From: Haematococcus lacustris | Lineage: Eukaryota; Chlorophyta; Chlorophyceae; Chlamydomonadales; Haematococcaceae | DNA: 64,000 bases | NCBI GenBank assembly: GCA_030144725.1 | Contig: JASKMD010000003.1 | Span: 9,684,737-9,748,736 of the forward strand | Direction: 5' to 3' | In this document: piece by piece, positions 1 through 11,310 of the stretch | Layout of the letters: each line of letters starts with the position of its first letter | Numbering within the stretch: the stretch's first letter is position 1 | Made by a program: the position numbers and the translations under genes | The notes under the pieces: model-generated | What the model saw: only the letters and a program-made list of their open reading frames with translations | The model's database searches: none | What the model was told of the DNA's origin: nothing

Positions 1-2263
1 CCCCTACCAGCCCCTCCACTGAGGCCCTGATTGCAGAGGTGCGCAGCCCAGCCGTGCAGCAGCCCAGCAAAGGTGGCTGACAGGGTGGCTGACAGGGTGG
101 CTGACAGCACAGGCTCAGCAGCCTGGTGCGCTGCGTGTTGGCTGACTGCCGGGGTGGGCCTTCTGAGTGCAGTTGACTGCTGAGGAGCAGCGCACGGTGC
201 GCCTGTTCCAGGACAACGCGCGCTCTGTGGTCAATGTGTCCACCACCCGCAGCTTCAGCCCCATGTTTAGCCCCTTCATGATGCAGCAGCGGGTGCGTGG
301 GCCCAGCCTCGTGCTCCTTGCAGCTGAATTGAAGCGAGGCCTGTCAACTAGGCACACACTGCTACGCTACAGCCAGTACATTGCGCCTGCCGGGCAGCTT
401 GCCAAACGCCATGTCTGCTGGCTTGTCTGGCTGCAGATGCCTCGAGGGGTGGGCAGTGGCTTTGTGTGGGATTACGATGGCCACATCATCACTAACGCCC
501 ACGTCATTGCCGGGGCCCAGGAGGTGACTGTCACATTGTGTGATGGGACAGTGGCCAAGGCCAAGGTGGGTGGCCTCACAGCTGGCACACATCCTGGGCC
601 AGGACAGCTGCCAGGGCTGGCTGGCACCTGCTGGTTGAGCTGCTGCCACACACACTGCTGCAGTGGCTATGCTGGGGCCGTCAGCGAGTGCCACTGCTGT
701 GCTGCAGGTGGTGGGTGGTGACCGGGAGAAGGACATTGCAGTGCTCAAGGTGGTTGAGTTGAGCCAGGAGCAGCTGGCCAGCTTGCGCCCTGTGAAGCTG
801 GGGTCCTCCTCCAACCTGCTGGTGAGGCCATGGCACTGGGCTGGGCCTGCAGGCTGAGCAGCAGCGGCAGCACCAGGCAGGCCAAGGCAGAGACACGGCT
901 CCTGGCCTGCTGCACCAGCAGGTCGTCTCATCCTTGGTGACCTGCGCTGCTGCATGTGACTCATGCTGTGCACGCGCCCCACTACCGGCCTGTTCTGCTT
1001 GCTGCCTGCAGGTGGGCCAGCGTGTGTATGCCGTGGGCAACCCCTTTGGCCTTGACCTGGCCCTGTCCCAGGGCATTGTGAGCGGGCTGGGGCGGGAGAT
1101 CAGTGCAGGGGGCATGTGGGGCGGCCTGGGTCCAGCCACCATCACCAATGGCATCCAGACTGACACGGCCATGAACCCAGGCAACAGCGGCGGGCCACTG
1201 CTGGACAGTGCTGGTCGTGTGGTGGGCATTGCCACTGCCATCCTGGACCCCACAGGGCGTGGCGTCTCGTCAGGTCAGTGCAGCCAAAGTAGGGCGCTGG
1301 CAACTGGGGTCCAGCGGCAGCAGCAGTAGCAGCAGCATCAGGCCTAAGTGCAACATGAGCTTCACACATCCTCCCCTATGCTGGCTGGCAATGGCGCCTG
1401 CTGTCCTGGCAGCACCTGACCTGTGTGGTGTGTGGGCTGCTGCCTGGCTGCTGCAGGTGTGGGCTTTGCCATCCCCATTGATGCGGTGCGAGGGATGGTG
1501 GACCAGATCCTGCGCTTGGGCCGGGTGGTGCGGCCTGCGCTGGGCATCACCATTGCACCCGTGCCACAGATGATGACACGGCAGCCACGCTGGGGCATGC
1601 AGGCAGAGCAGGCGCCAAAGGTACGACCCCATCCACGCTGCTAGGCGTGACTGCTTGTATAGCAGCTGACTGCAGGCTGGGGGGCACGGGAGTGGGCAAG
1701 GGTGGCAGCAGACAGGGGCAGTGCAGGCTGTCACGATGTGCACTGTGCCTCATCTGTGTTGCGCGCTGCACTGGGTGCGCTGCAGGCTGAGGGCGTGCTG
1801 GTGGTCAGTGTGCAGCCAGGGGGACCTGCTGACCTGGCAGGGGTGCAGCCTACCCGGCGAGAGCTGTCAGGCCGGCTGCTGCTGGGCGACATCATCACTG
1901 GCATCAATGGCCGGACAGTCAGGACACAGAAGGACCTGTTTGCAGCCCTGGACAACAGCCAGGTGGGTGGTCGAGCACAAGCAGCGCAGCCTGCAGCACA
2001 CATGTTGATGGGTCTGTGTGTGTTCACATGGCAGCCGCCTTGAGCCAGCAGTTCTGAATTGACCACAGTCAGTCAACAGGCTGGTTGGACCGGCTGCCTT
2101 CACCGGCTGCCTGGGCTGAGCTGTGCCATTGAGGGTGAGGTGTGTGCTGGTGGCTGCGCAGGTGGGGGACACAGCAGAGGTGGTGGTGCGCTCAGCTTCA
2201 GGCTCCACACGTACTGTGCGCCTCACCCTAGCTGACAGGGAGAAGATGACTGGCTCTGAGTGA
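1..2263 (+). CDS. DEG1: DEG1-like HtrA serine protease, tandem copy 1 (5' end outside window)
   Basis: Predicted plastid Deg/HtrA ATP-independent serine endoprotease with one PDZ domain. Exons read as 1-38 (partial), 173-292, 437-565, 708-821, 1012-1273, 1457-1620, 1786-1962 and 2162-2263; all phases agree and introns are GT-AG. The catalytic triad is intact: His in NAHVIAG (exon 3), Asp in REKDIAVLK (exon 4), Ser in [12 protein letters not shown] (exon 5). The PDZ domain lies in exons 7-8 ([10 protein letters not shown]). The start [14 protein letters not shown] resembles plant DEG1 (known family). Exon 2 ends in CGG (Arg) where the other copies have CAG (Gln). A TGTAA poly(A)-type signal lies at 2546-2550. 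Copy 1 is the most divergent of the four. DEG5/DEG8 are possible alternatives but fit the N-terminus less well. Confidence 0.88.
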
Positions 2264-4194
2264 GGGTACACTACTGCAGGGCTGGACTTGCATGTACCAT
2301 CACTGAAGTAGGCGGGTGTGGGACGGTTCCCTTGGCATGCTGTTGAGTTAGTGCAGCCACGCATTGAACTAGAGTAGGAGCAGTGATCAAAAAGATGTTT
2401 ATTCAGGGGGGTTGTTTGTCAGTGAAGTAGCACGTGCTGCTGTGTGGGCATTTTAGGAGAGGCAGGGGCGTTGGCGGTCAGCCAAGTGTGCAAAAACAGT
2501 TTAACTGATCACAATGCAACATACAGATTGGTTGGTCTGCACTATTGTAAAGAGTCTGACTGTGGTGCTGTATCCTGTTGACGCGCCCAGCACATACTTG
2601 CCTTCAATAAGGGCGACGTAGGGATGTGCTAGCTCCTCAACTGTATACATGCGTGAAGTGGCGGTGAGTGTCCAAGCTGTGATGGGGAAGATTGTGAGCC
2701 GATGTTGTACCTAACGTCTACAATGTCGCATCATTCCACCCGCTCTGCGTGGCTCGCCGCCATCCTTCAGCTCAGTCAACGTTTGGTCAAACTCCGCGCT
2801 TGACCACCTGCACTGCGTGATCGACAGCTTGAGGCGCACAACCCTTTCGCACTTTCCCAATCAACTCTGTGAATCGGTCCCATTGGTGCAACGCTCTTTC
2901 TGCCATGTGCAAGCCTGGCAGGTGAATCACACAATTGAGGTAGCTATGTTGCTGCCGCTGCTAGAGTACACGTTGTGTGTTGTGAACAATGGGCAGCCGT
3001 TAGCGCCCTGACACGTGTGATACGAGCTCTGGTTGGGTCGGCCATGGCTGTGACGATGTAGCTAGCATGCTGCCGCTTTTGGCCATGCCCTCACCGCTGG
3101 CTGGTGGTTTCTCTCCTATGCAGCCTTGTAGCGTCACCGCATTGTCTTGTATCCCTGCATGCTGGTTCATGCCATGTGCCATCGAACCTATGCTGCATAC
3201 AGCCTGTGTTCACAGCCGTTCGATGCACCGCTGTCACTCCCCTGCTTTCCAACTCAATATCCCAGTGCCATAGTTGAGCTGAGAGATGAGATGAGTTACA
3301 TCATTGAAGTTGCTGTGGCTCTCGTGTACATGCTGTGGGTCTCTTGCCCCCCTGCATGCAGAACCTCGTGCAAGTGCACCTTCCATATCCTAGGTTACCC
3401 AAGCAAAAGTGCAGGTGTGCAGGGCAGACGTCCTGCCATCCCCTGGTGGAACCCTGCCGGACAGCACTTGTGACTCACATCGGCACGGCTGTGTTCTGCA
3501 CGGGTTGATGCCAGCAGTGTGCCGGTGCTTACCATCAACAGTTGAGTATGCAACGCAGGGCAGGCCACTTGGATAAGGATAAGGGTACTGTAAGGGTACT
3601 GTAAGGATAAGGGTACTGTGAGCCACATCAACACCGCTTGGGATGCGTAGGGCTGTGCTGCCAGCAGTGTTAGGCTGCACATGTCAAGGGCCCTTACTTG
3701 GCTGCCCGGTCTGTGTGCCGGCACGTGTGTGCTGGCAAGGCATGCTGGACCAAGGCCTTGGCCACCACTCCTTGACAGCCAGGATGTTTGCCTGGCAGCA
3801 GCAGTGCTGCACTGCACTGACCTCCAGCTTGGGCACACATGGCGCATATCACGTCATGCCCAGCTGCCCGACATGTCGCGAACACTGCCTCACGCGATAC
3901 CAACTGACGCTGACGTGATGCCCAGCTTATCAGGCAGGCCAACTGCGATGGACATTACTTGCGTCCAGGTCGTTGCGCCTAGTCCACCTTGGTCCCCGCA
4001 CAGCCTCAATAACCTCGGCTCTATCCTTACCCAGTCTCAGTCACAACAGGAGCATGCAATCTACTTTGATGAGGCCGTCCTCGATGCGCGTGCGTGCCTC
4101 GTCCCAGCCCCGCCGCTCCCTCGGACACGATGTACCAGCTGCTGCTCGGGCCCTTCACCGACTGATGCTCAGCGCCAAGTGAGGAGCTGATGGC
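2264..4194. other. Spacer of tandem unit 1 (3' UTR, intergenic and promoter side)
   Basis: Between the stop of DEG copy 1 and the ATG of copy 2 I recognise no gene. The short open frames here have no family motifs. A short duplicated motif (aaggataagggtactgt, repeated around 3570-3620) accounts for 28 extra bases relative to the other units. The stretch also holds the empty LINE target site at 3381-3397. Confidence 0.6.
3381..3397 (+). other. Unoccupied LINE target site in unit 1
   Basis: The 17-bp sequence ttccatatcctaggtta is present once and runs straight into cccaagcaaaag. In units 2 and 3 the same sequence (one base different, ccttgg for cctagg) is duplicated on both sides of a 2.6-kb retroelement. 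Unit 1 is therefore the pre-insertion state. Confidence 0.85.
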
Positions 4195-6787
4195 ATGTTG
4201 ACCAGACCCCGTCCGTCGCTGGCTTCGGGCCCAACACGCCGCTGCCTCCGTTTTGCCTGCTGCAGGCGCGCCCAGCGCAGCAACACGGTCGCAGCGGCCT
4301 CCCCTGATCCCTGGGGCTTTTATAGCAACAGCCCCAGCAGCCGGCCAGGCCCATCCAGCTATGCGGCATCCTCCCAGGCCAGTGACTCCTGGGCACGGGG
4401 CCAGCCCAGCCCTGCGCCCCGGCCCTCTTCTGCACCTCCCAGCTCTTCGGCCACAGCTGCTACCAGCGCTGCCGCCGGCCCTGCTGCCTACAATGCTAGC
4501 GAGCCCTGGCGCCCCTCGGCCTCTGCCTTTGGCAGCCCCCCTACCAGCCCCTCCACTGAGGCCCTGATTGCAGAGGTGCGCAGCCCAGCCGTGCAGCAGC
4601 CCAGCAAAGGTGGCTGACAGGGTGGCTGACAGCACAGGCTCAGCAGCCTGGTGCGCTGCGTGTTGGCTGACTGCCGGGGTGGCCTTCTGAGTGCAGTTGA
4701 CTGCTGAGGAGCAGCGCACGGTGCGCCTGTTCCAGGACAACGCGCGCTCTGTGGTCAATGTGTCCACCACCCGCAGCTTCAGCCCCATGTTTAGCCCCTT
4801 CATGATGCAGCAGCAGGTGCGTGGGCCCAGCCTCGTGCTCCTTGCAGCTGAATTGAAGCGAGGCCTGTCAACTAGGCACACACTGCTATGCTACAGCCAG
4901 TACATTGCGCCTGCCGGGCAGCTTGCCAAACGCCATGTCTGCTGGCTTGTCTGGCTGCAGATGCCTCGAGGGGTGGGCAGTGGCTTTGTGTGGGATTACG
5001 ATGGCCACATCATCACTAACGCCCACGTCATTGCCGGGGCCCAGGAGGTGACCGTCACATTGTGTGATGGGACAGTGGCCAAGGCCAAGGTGGGTGGCCT
5101 CACAGCTGGCACACATCCTGGGCCAGGACAGCTGCCAGGGCTGGCTGGCACCTGCTGGTTGAGCTGCTGCCACACACACTGCTGCAGTGGCTATGCTGGG
5201 GCCGTCAGCGAGTGCCACTGCTGTGCTGCAGGTGGTGGGTGGTGACCGGGAGAAGGACATTGCAGTGCTCAAGGTGGTTGAGTTGAGCCAGGAGCAGCTG
5301 GCCAGCTTGCGCCCTGTGAAGCTGGGGTCCTCCTCCAACCTGCTGGTGAGGCCATGGCACTGGGCTGGGCCTGCAGGCTGAGCAGCAGCGGCAGCACCAG
5401 GCAGGCCAAGGCAGAGACTCGGCTCCTGGCCTGCTGCACCAGCAGGTCGTCTCATCCTTGGTGACCTGCGCTGCTGCATGTGACTCATGCTGTGCACACG
5501 CCCCACTACCGGCCTGCTCTGCTTGCTGCCTGCAGGTGGGCCAGCGTGTGTATGCCGTGGGCAACCCCTTTGGCCTTGACCTGGCCCTGTCCCAGGGCAT
5601 TGTGAGCGGGCTGGGGCGGGAGATCAGTGCAGGGGGCATGTGGGGCGGCCTGGGTGCAGCCACCATCACCAATGGCATCCAGACTGACACGGCCATGAAC
5701 CCAGGCAACAGCGGCGGGCCACTGCTGGACAGTGCTGGTCGTGTGGTGGGCATTGCCACTGCCATCCTGGACCCCACAGGGCGTGGCGTCTCGTCAGGTC
5801 AGTGCAGCCACAGTAGGGCGCTGGCAACTGGGGTCCAGCGGCAGCAGCAGTAGCAGCAGCATCAGGCCTAAGTGCAACATGAGCTTCACACATCCTCCCC
5901 TATGCCGGCTGGCAATGGCGCCCGCTGTCTAGGCAGCACCTGACCTGTGTGGTGTGCGGGCTGCTGCCTGGCTGCTGCAGGTGTGGGCTTTGCCATCCCC
6001 ATTGATGCGGTGCGAGGGATGGTGGACCAGATCCTGCGCCTGGGCCGGGTGGTGCGGCCTGCGCTGGGCATCACCATTGCACCCGTGCCACAGATGATGA
6101 CACGGCAGCCACGCTGGGGCATGCAGGCAGAGCAGGCGCCAAAGGTACGAATCCATCCACGCTGCTAGGCATGACTGCTTGTATAGCAGCTGACTGCAGG
6201 CTGGGGGGCACGGGAGTGGGCAAGGGTGGCAGCAGACAGGGGCAGTGCAGGCTGTCACGATGTGCACTGTGCCTCATCTGTGTTGCGCGCTGCACTGGGT
6301 GTGCTGCAGGCTGAGGGCGTGCTGGTGGTCAGTGTGCAGCCAGGGGGACCTGCTGACCTGGCAGGGGTGCAGCCTACCCGGCGAGAGCTGTCAGGCCGGC
6401 TGCTGCTGGGCGACATCATCACTGGCATCAATGGCCGGACAGTCAGGACACAGAAGGACCTGTTTGCAGCCCTGGACAACAGCCAGGTGGGTGGTCGAGC
6501 ACAAGCAGCGCAGCCTGCAGCACACATGTTGATGGGTCTGTGTGTGTTCACATGGCAGCCGCCTTGAGCCAGCAGTTCTGAATTGACCACAGTCAGTCAA
6601 CAGGCTGATTGGGCCGGCTGCCTTCACCGGCTGCCTGGGCTGAGCTGTGCCATTGAGGGTGTGGTGTGTGCTGGTGGCTGCGCAGGTGGGGGACACAGCA
6701 GAGGTGGTGGTGCGCTCAGCTTCAGGCTCCACACGTACTGTGCGCCTCACCCTAGCTGACAGGGAGAAGATGACTGGCTCTGAGTGA
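4195..6787 (+). CDS. DEG1: DEG1-like HtrA serine protease, tandem copy 2 (complete)
   Basis: Complete eight-exon gene: 4195-4575, 4697-4816, 4961-5089, 5232-5345, 5536-5797, 5981-6144, 6310-6486, 6686-6787, giving about 482 aa. The ATG at 4195 starts an Arg/Ser/Ala-rich, acid-poor leader ([16 protein letters not shown]...) that looks like a chloroplast transit peptide. A Ser/Pro/Ala-rich linker follows, then the trypsin-like protease domain with His (NAHVIAG), Asp (EKDIAVLK) and Ser (GNSGGP) intact, and one C-terminal PDZ domain. The exon 1 donor was chosen as GAG|GTGCGC at 4575 because it keeps phase 0 into [13 protein letters not shown]. Known role of the family: degradation of damaged lumenal or thylakoid proteins such as photosystem II D1. 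Plastid location is inferred from the leader only. Confidence 0.9.
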
Positions 6788-7904
6788 GGGTACACTACTG
6801 CAGGGCTGGACTTGCATGTACCATCACTGAAGTAGGCGGGTGTGGGACAGTTCCCTTGGCATGGTGTTGAGTTAGTGCAGCAACGCATTGAAGTAGAGCA
6901 GGAGCAGTGATCAAAAAGATGTTTTTTCAGGGGGGTTGTTTGTCAGTGAAGTAGCACGTGCTGCTGTATGGGCATTTTAGGAGAGGCAGGGGCGTTGGCG
7001 GTCAGCCAAGTGTGCAACAACAGTTTAACTGATCACAATGCAACATACAGATTGGTTGGTCTGTACTATTGTAAAGAGTCTGACTGTGGTGCTGTATCCT
7101 GTTGCCGCGCCCAGCACATACTTGCCTTCAATAAGGGCGACGTAGGATGTGCTAGCTCCTCAACTGTATACATGCGTGAAGTGGCGGTGAGTGTCCAAGC
7201 TGTGATGGGTAAGATTGTGAGCCGATGTTGTACCTAACGTCTACAACGTCGCATCATTCCACCCGCTCTGCGTGGCTCGCCGCCATCCTTCAGCTCAGTC
7301 AACGTTTGGTCAAACTCCGCGCTTGACCACCTGCACTGCGTGATCAACAGCTTGAGGCGCACAACCCTTTCGCACTTTCCCAATCAACTCTGTGAATCTG
7401 TCCCATTGGTGCAACGCTCTTTCTGCCATGTGCAAGCCTGGCAGGTGAATCACACAATTGAGGTAGCTATGCTGCTGCCGCTGCTAGAGTACACGTTGTG
7501 TGTTGTGAACAATGGGCAGCCGTTAGCGCCCTGACACGTGTGATACGAGCTCTGGTTGGGTCGGCCATGGCTGTGACGATGTAGCTAGCATGCTGCCGCT
7601 TTTGGCCATGCCCTCGCCGCTGGCTGGTGGTTTCTCTCCTATGCAGCCTTGTAGCGTCACCGCATTGTCTTGTATCCCTGCATGCTGGTTCATGCCATGT
7701 GCCATCGAACCTATGCTGCATACAGCCTGTGTTCACAGCCGTTCGATGCACCGCTGTCACTCCCCTGCTTTCCAACTCAATATCCCAGTGCCATAGTTGA
7801 GCTGAGAGATGAGATGAGTTACATCATCGAAGTTGCTGTGGCTCTCGTGTACATGCTGTGGGTCTCTTGCCCCCCTGCATGCAGAACCTCGTGCAAGTGC
7901 ACCT
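6788..7904. other. Spacer of unit 2 upstream of the LINE
   Basis: Same spacer as in unit 1, with a TGTAA poly(A)-type signal at 7070-7074. No gene recognised. Confidence 0.6.
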
Positions 7905-7921
7905 TTCCATATCCTTGGTTA
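7905..7921 (+). repeat. Left target-site duplication of LINE in unit 2
   Basis: ttccatatccttggtta, matched exactly by 10525-10541 on the other side of the element. Confidence 0.9.
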
Positions 7922-9939
7922 TCATATCACGGGCTGCGGGCAGTGCGGGGATGCTCAGGCCAAGGCTCTGCCCATTGGCGCGTGTTGACAAGCACACCAC
8001 AGTTAAGCCTGCCTGGTTTGACCGGTCATGCAAGGAGGCTAAAGCCGCACTCTGGCAGGCTCTGCGTAGCGGGGAGGCCTTGCACCTTTACAGGGCTAGA
8101 AAGCAGGCCTATAGGAGGCTGGTTGCTAGAGCTAAGTCTGCGTGGTCCAAGCACAGAGCTGCCAAGCTTCTAGACATGCTCAAGCACAACCCTGGGGATG
8201 CACTCAAGATGCTCCGTGTCAAGCACGCACGCCAACAGTCCATGGTTCCCATTGACAAGTGGCATCAGCATCTGCAGGCCTATTTCACAACCACCACTAC
8301 GACACACGAAGCACCCGATGTGATCCCTGAGCCAGCCAGGACCAGGCAAGCTGTGCCTGCCCATTTGCAAGCCGTCCCTCTTGGGAGAGGCAGACTTCAC
8401 TCTGTCCCTGCCCCTGTCACAACACATCCGCCTGCCTATGAGCTGCCCCATCTTGACAACACCACATCCATTGTTCAAGCACAACTACGTGAGCTCAACA
8501 ATGACACAGCGCCTGGCCTGGATGGGCTCCCAGCCCCCTTTATCAAGCACGCTCGCATAGTTGAGGAGGGTGTTACCACATACTTGTTGCTCCCTCTGCT
8601 TGCCACATGGTTTCACAGCATGATGCGCACGGGGATTATTCCAGCGGCTTGGAAGGTAGCTAGGATCAGCCCCCTCTTCAAGGACACAGACCCCACAGAC
8701 CCCAACAAGTACAGAATGCTTGCTGTGAGTAGTGTGTTGTACCGCCTGTATGCTAACGTCTTGCGGCACGTGCTGACTGCCTGGTGCATGACACACAAAG
8801 TGCTGCCAGCTGAGCAGTTTGGGTTCATCCCGGGACGCAGCACCATGCAACCCATGTTCATTCTGCGCCATCTTGTCCATGCTCAAAAGGCTAGCGCAGA
8901 TGCCAAGCACCGCAAGCTTTTCACTGCCTTCATTGACTTCAAACAGGCCTATGACCACATACCTCGACAACAATTGTGGGAACACTTGCGGGTTGGGGTC
9001 AAGCTGCCACAGCCCTTGCTTGCCTGCCTGGAGGGTCTGTATAGGGATGATAGCTATGTGCTGATAGATGGCCCCCACCGCACCCCCCCAGTGACCCCGG
9101 ACCAAGGTGTCAAGCAAGGCTGCCCCATCAGCCCACTCTTGTTTGCTCTCTATGTTCACGACATTAGTAAGGAGTTCCTGGGTCCTGTTGATGCTGTGAG
9201 AGTGCAAAGCACACCTGTCACCCATTTCATGTATGCTGATGACCTGACCCTGGTGAGCACCTCGTCCCACGGGCTGCAGCGGCTGGTCTGCCAGCTGCAA
9301 GGCTTTGCAGACAGGAAACACCTTACAGTCAATGTGGGCAAGTCAAAGGTGATGGTCTTCAATGGCAACTCACAGACTGCAGCACCTAGCATTGGGTACA
9401 AGCATGAGATCCTGCCTGTGGTGAGAGAGTTCAAGTACTTAGGCATGCACTTCAACCCCAGCGCCACCCCTGCTTTTGCTGCCACTCATATGAGGGCTGG
9501 CATGTTCCTCGCCATGCGCCAGGCGTGCAAGCGTGCCAGAGAGTATGGGGTCCTGCATGATCCATATGCCCTGTGTCACCTCATTAGAGCGTTCGTGCTC
9601 CCATTGGGGCTGTATGGCAGCCAGGTATGGGGCACTGCTTTCCTTGGGCATGGTGTGCAACTCTCCAACCCAGTGCAAACACGCATGCTCAGCTTTCTCA
9701 GGTTTGCTGCCAGGGTACGTAGCTCAGTGTCAGGCCTGATGGTGCTGCATGAGTTGGGGCAGCTGCCCCTCCAACTTTACTGGCTAAGGGCTGCATGCAA
9801 GTTCTGGAACACTGCCAAACTTTCCCACAGTGACCTGCTGATGAGGGTCATCAAGGCAGATGTGGAGTTAGGCAGGAGCTGTCAGGCTAGTTGGAGTGCT
9901 CAGTTCCAGCTTGCCGCCAGAGAGCTGATGGGGGGGTGA
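7922..9939 (+). CDS. LINE ORF2 reverse transcriptase (5'-truncated)
   Basis: Open frame entering at the 5' junction of the element and running to a TGA at 9937-9939, about 670 codons inside the element. The reverse transcriptase blocks are in order and intact: APGLDGLP, KVARISPLFKD, QFGFIPGRST, FIDFKQAYDHIP (first catalytic Asp), GVKQGCPISPLLFALYV, and FMYADDLTLVS with the YADD box at 9232-9243. The thumb-side motif FKYLGMHF follows. This order is typical of LINE elements with an APE-type endonuclease (L1-like). No start codon belongs to the element itself because it is 5'-truncated. The frame stops after a run of seven G (9930-9936); the rest of ORF2 continues in the next frame. It is probably not expressed as a complete protein. 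Confidence 0.9.
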
Positions 9940-10486
9940 GTTCACCTTGAGCCCGGACATGGTCCTAGGCACCAAGGCTATGGAAGTCAAGTGGCTCGAG
10001 AGGTGGGGGAGGCGTTGGGTTGGGTTTGAGGGAGACCCTAGACTGCCCGAGACGGTGCATCGGGAGAGATGTTCGTATGCTGCATGGTTTAAGCATGGGG
10101 ACGGCATTGGCATCAATCACATGGCACCACACCTGCTTAACAGACAACTATCTACAGAAGTTCGCACGAGCCTGACTAGGTTCAGGTTAGGCAACAGCGG
10201 TCTGGGGGTGGAGAAGGCTCGGTTTGAGGGGGTAACTTTCATTGATCGCACATGCACCAGATGCACAGAGGGGGTAGTGGATGACGCCATGCATTTCATC
10301 TTTGAGTGCTCTGCCACGAGTTCCATCAGGCAGCAGGCGGAGTTTGCCATGACTTTACAGAACAACAATGAGAACTTGCATGACTTCATGTTGAGCCCAT
10401 GTGCACCTTTGTTTGTGCACCTTGCTATGAAGTGCGTTTCAGAAAGTCCCGAACCCCTTGAGGGGGAGGGCGGCCTAGCAGCCTAA
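9938..10486 (+). pseudogene. LINE ORF2 C-terminal zinc-knuckle segment, out of frame
   Basis: Directly after the reverse transcriptase stop, the +1 frame is open to 10486. It reads as the usual C-terminal part of an L1-like ORF2: a Trp-rich block (KWLERWGRRW), a conserved RFRLGNSGL stretch, then a CX2C...HX4C knuckle (CTRC...DDAMHFIFEC, about 10250-10312). Loss of one G from the G7 run at 9930-9936 would join it to the reverse transcriptase frame. The same break is present in the unit 3 copy, so it predates the duplication or reflects a systematic homopolymer error. Confidence 0.75.
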
Positions 10487-10524
10487 CGGCTGACGGCTTA
10501 AGCGGTGTAAGCCACATCATCTTC

Positions 10525-10541
10525 TTCCATATCCTTGGTTA
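10525..10541 (+). repeat. Right target-site duplication of LINE in unit 2
   Basis: ttccatatccttggtta, identical to 7905-7921; followed by cccaagcaaaag exactly as in the empty site of unit 1. Confidence 0.9.
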
Positions 10542-11310
10542 CCCAAGCAAAAGTGCAGGTGTGCAGGGCAGACGTCCTGCCATCCCCTGGTGGAACCCTG
10601 CCGGACAGCACTTGTGACTCACATCGGCACGGCTGTGTTCTGCACGGGTTGATGCCAGCAGTGTGCCGGTGCTTACCATCAACAGTTGAGTATGCAACGC
10701 AGGGCAGGCCACTTGGCTAAGGATAAGGGTACTGTGAGCCACATCAACACCGCTTGGGATGCGTAGGGCTGTGCTGCCAGCAGTGTTAGGCTGCACATGT
10801 CAAGGGCCCTTACTTGGCTGCCCGGTCTGTGTGCCGGCACGTGTGTGCTGGCAAGGCATGCTGGACCAAGGCCTTGGCCACCACTCCTTGACAGCCAGGA
10901 TGTTTTGCTGGCAGCAGCAGTGCTGCACTGCACTGACCTCCAGCTTGGGCACACATGGCGCATATCACGTCATGCCCAGCTGCCCGACATGTCGCGAACA
11001 CTGCCTCACGCGATACCAACTGACGCTGACGTGATGCGCAGCTTATCAGGCAGGCCAACTGCGATGGACATTACTTGCGTCCAGGTCGTTGCGCCTAGTC
11101 CACATTGCTCCCCGCACAGCCTCAATAACCTCGGCTCTATCCTTACCCAGTCTCAATCACAACAGGAGCATGCAATCTGCTTTGATGAGGCCGTCCTCGA
11201 TGCGCGTGCGTGCCTCGTCCCAGCCCCGCCGCTCCCTCGGACACGATGTACCAGCTGCTGCTCGGGCCCTTCACCGACTGATGCTGAGCGCCAAGTGAGG
11301 AGCTGATGGC

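Larger units (their letters stand above)
7922..10524 (+). mobile_element. 5'-truncated non-LTR retrotransposon (LINE), unit 2
   Basis: A 2,603-bp insertion flanked by a perfect 17-bp target-site duplication; the site is empty in unit 1. It encodes the region between endonuclease and reverse transcriptase, the complete reverse transcriptase, and a C-terminal zinc-knuckle segment. The endonuclease half is missing, as expected of a 5'-truncated copy made by target-primed reverse transcription. The 3' end is gtaagccacatcatcttc with no poly(A) tail. A minus-strand fragment elsewhere (41984-42545) ends with the same terminal bases plus an extra (atc)-like tail, which supports this as the true 3' end. 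Confidence 0.92.

Noticed and set aside
115..1253. Long minus-strand frames across the DEG genes (and repeats of them in each unit)
   Set aside because: They are shadows of coding exons in GC-rich DNA, with no domain content, and cross confirmed introns.
8485..9321. 278-codon minus-strand frame inside the LINE
   Set aside because: Antisense shadow of the reverse transcriptase; composition and position follow the sense codons.
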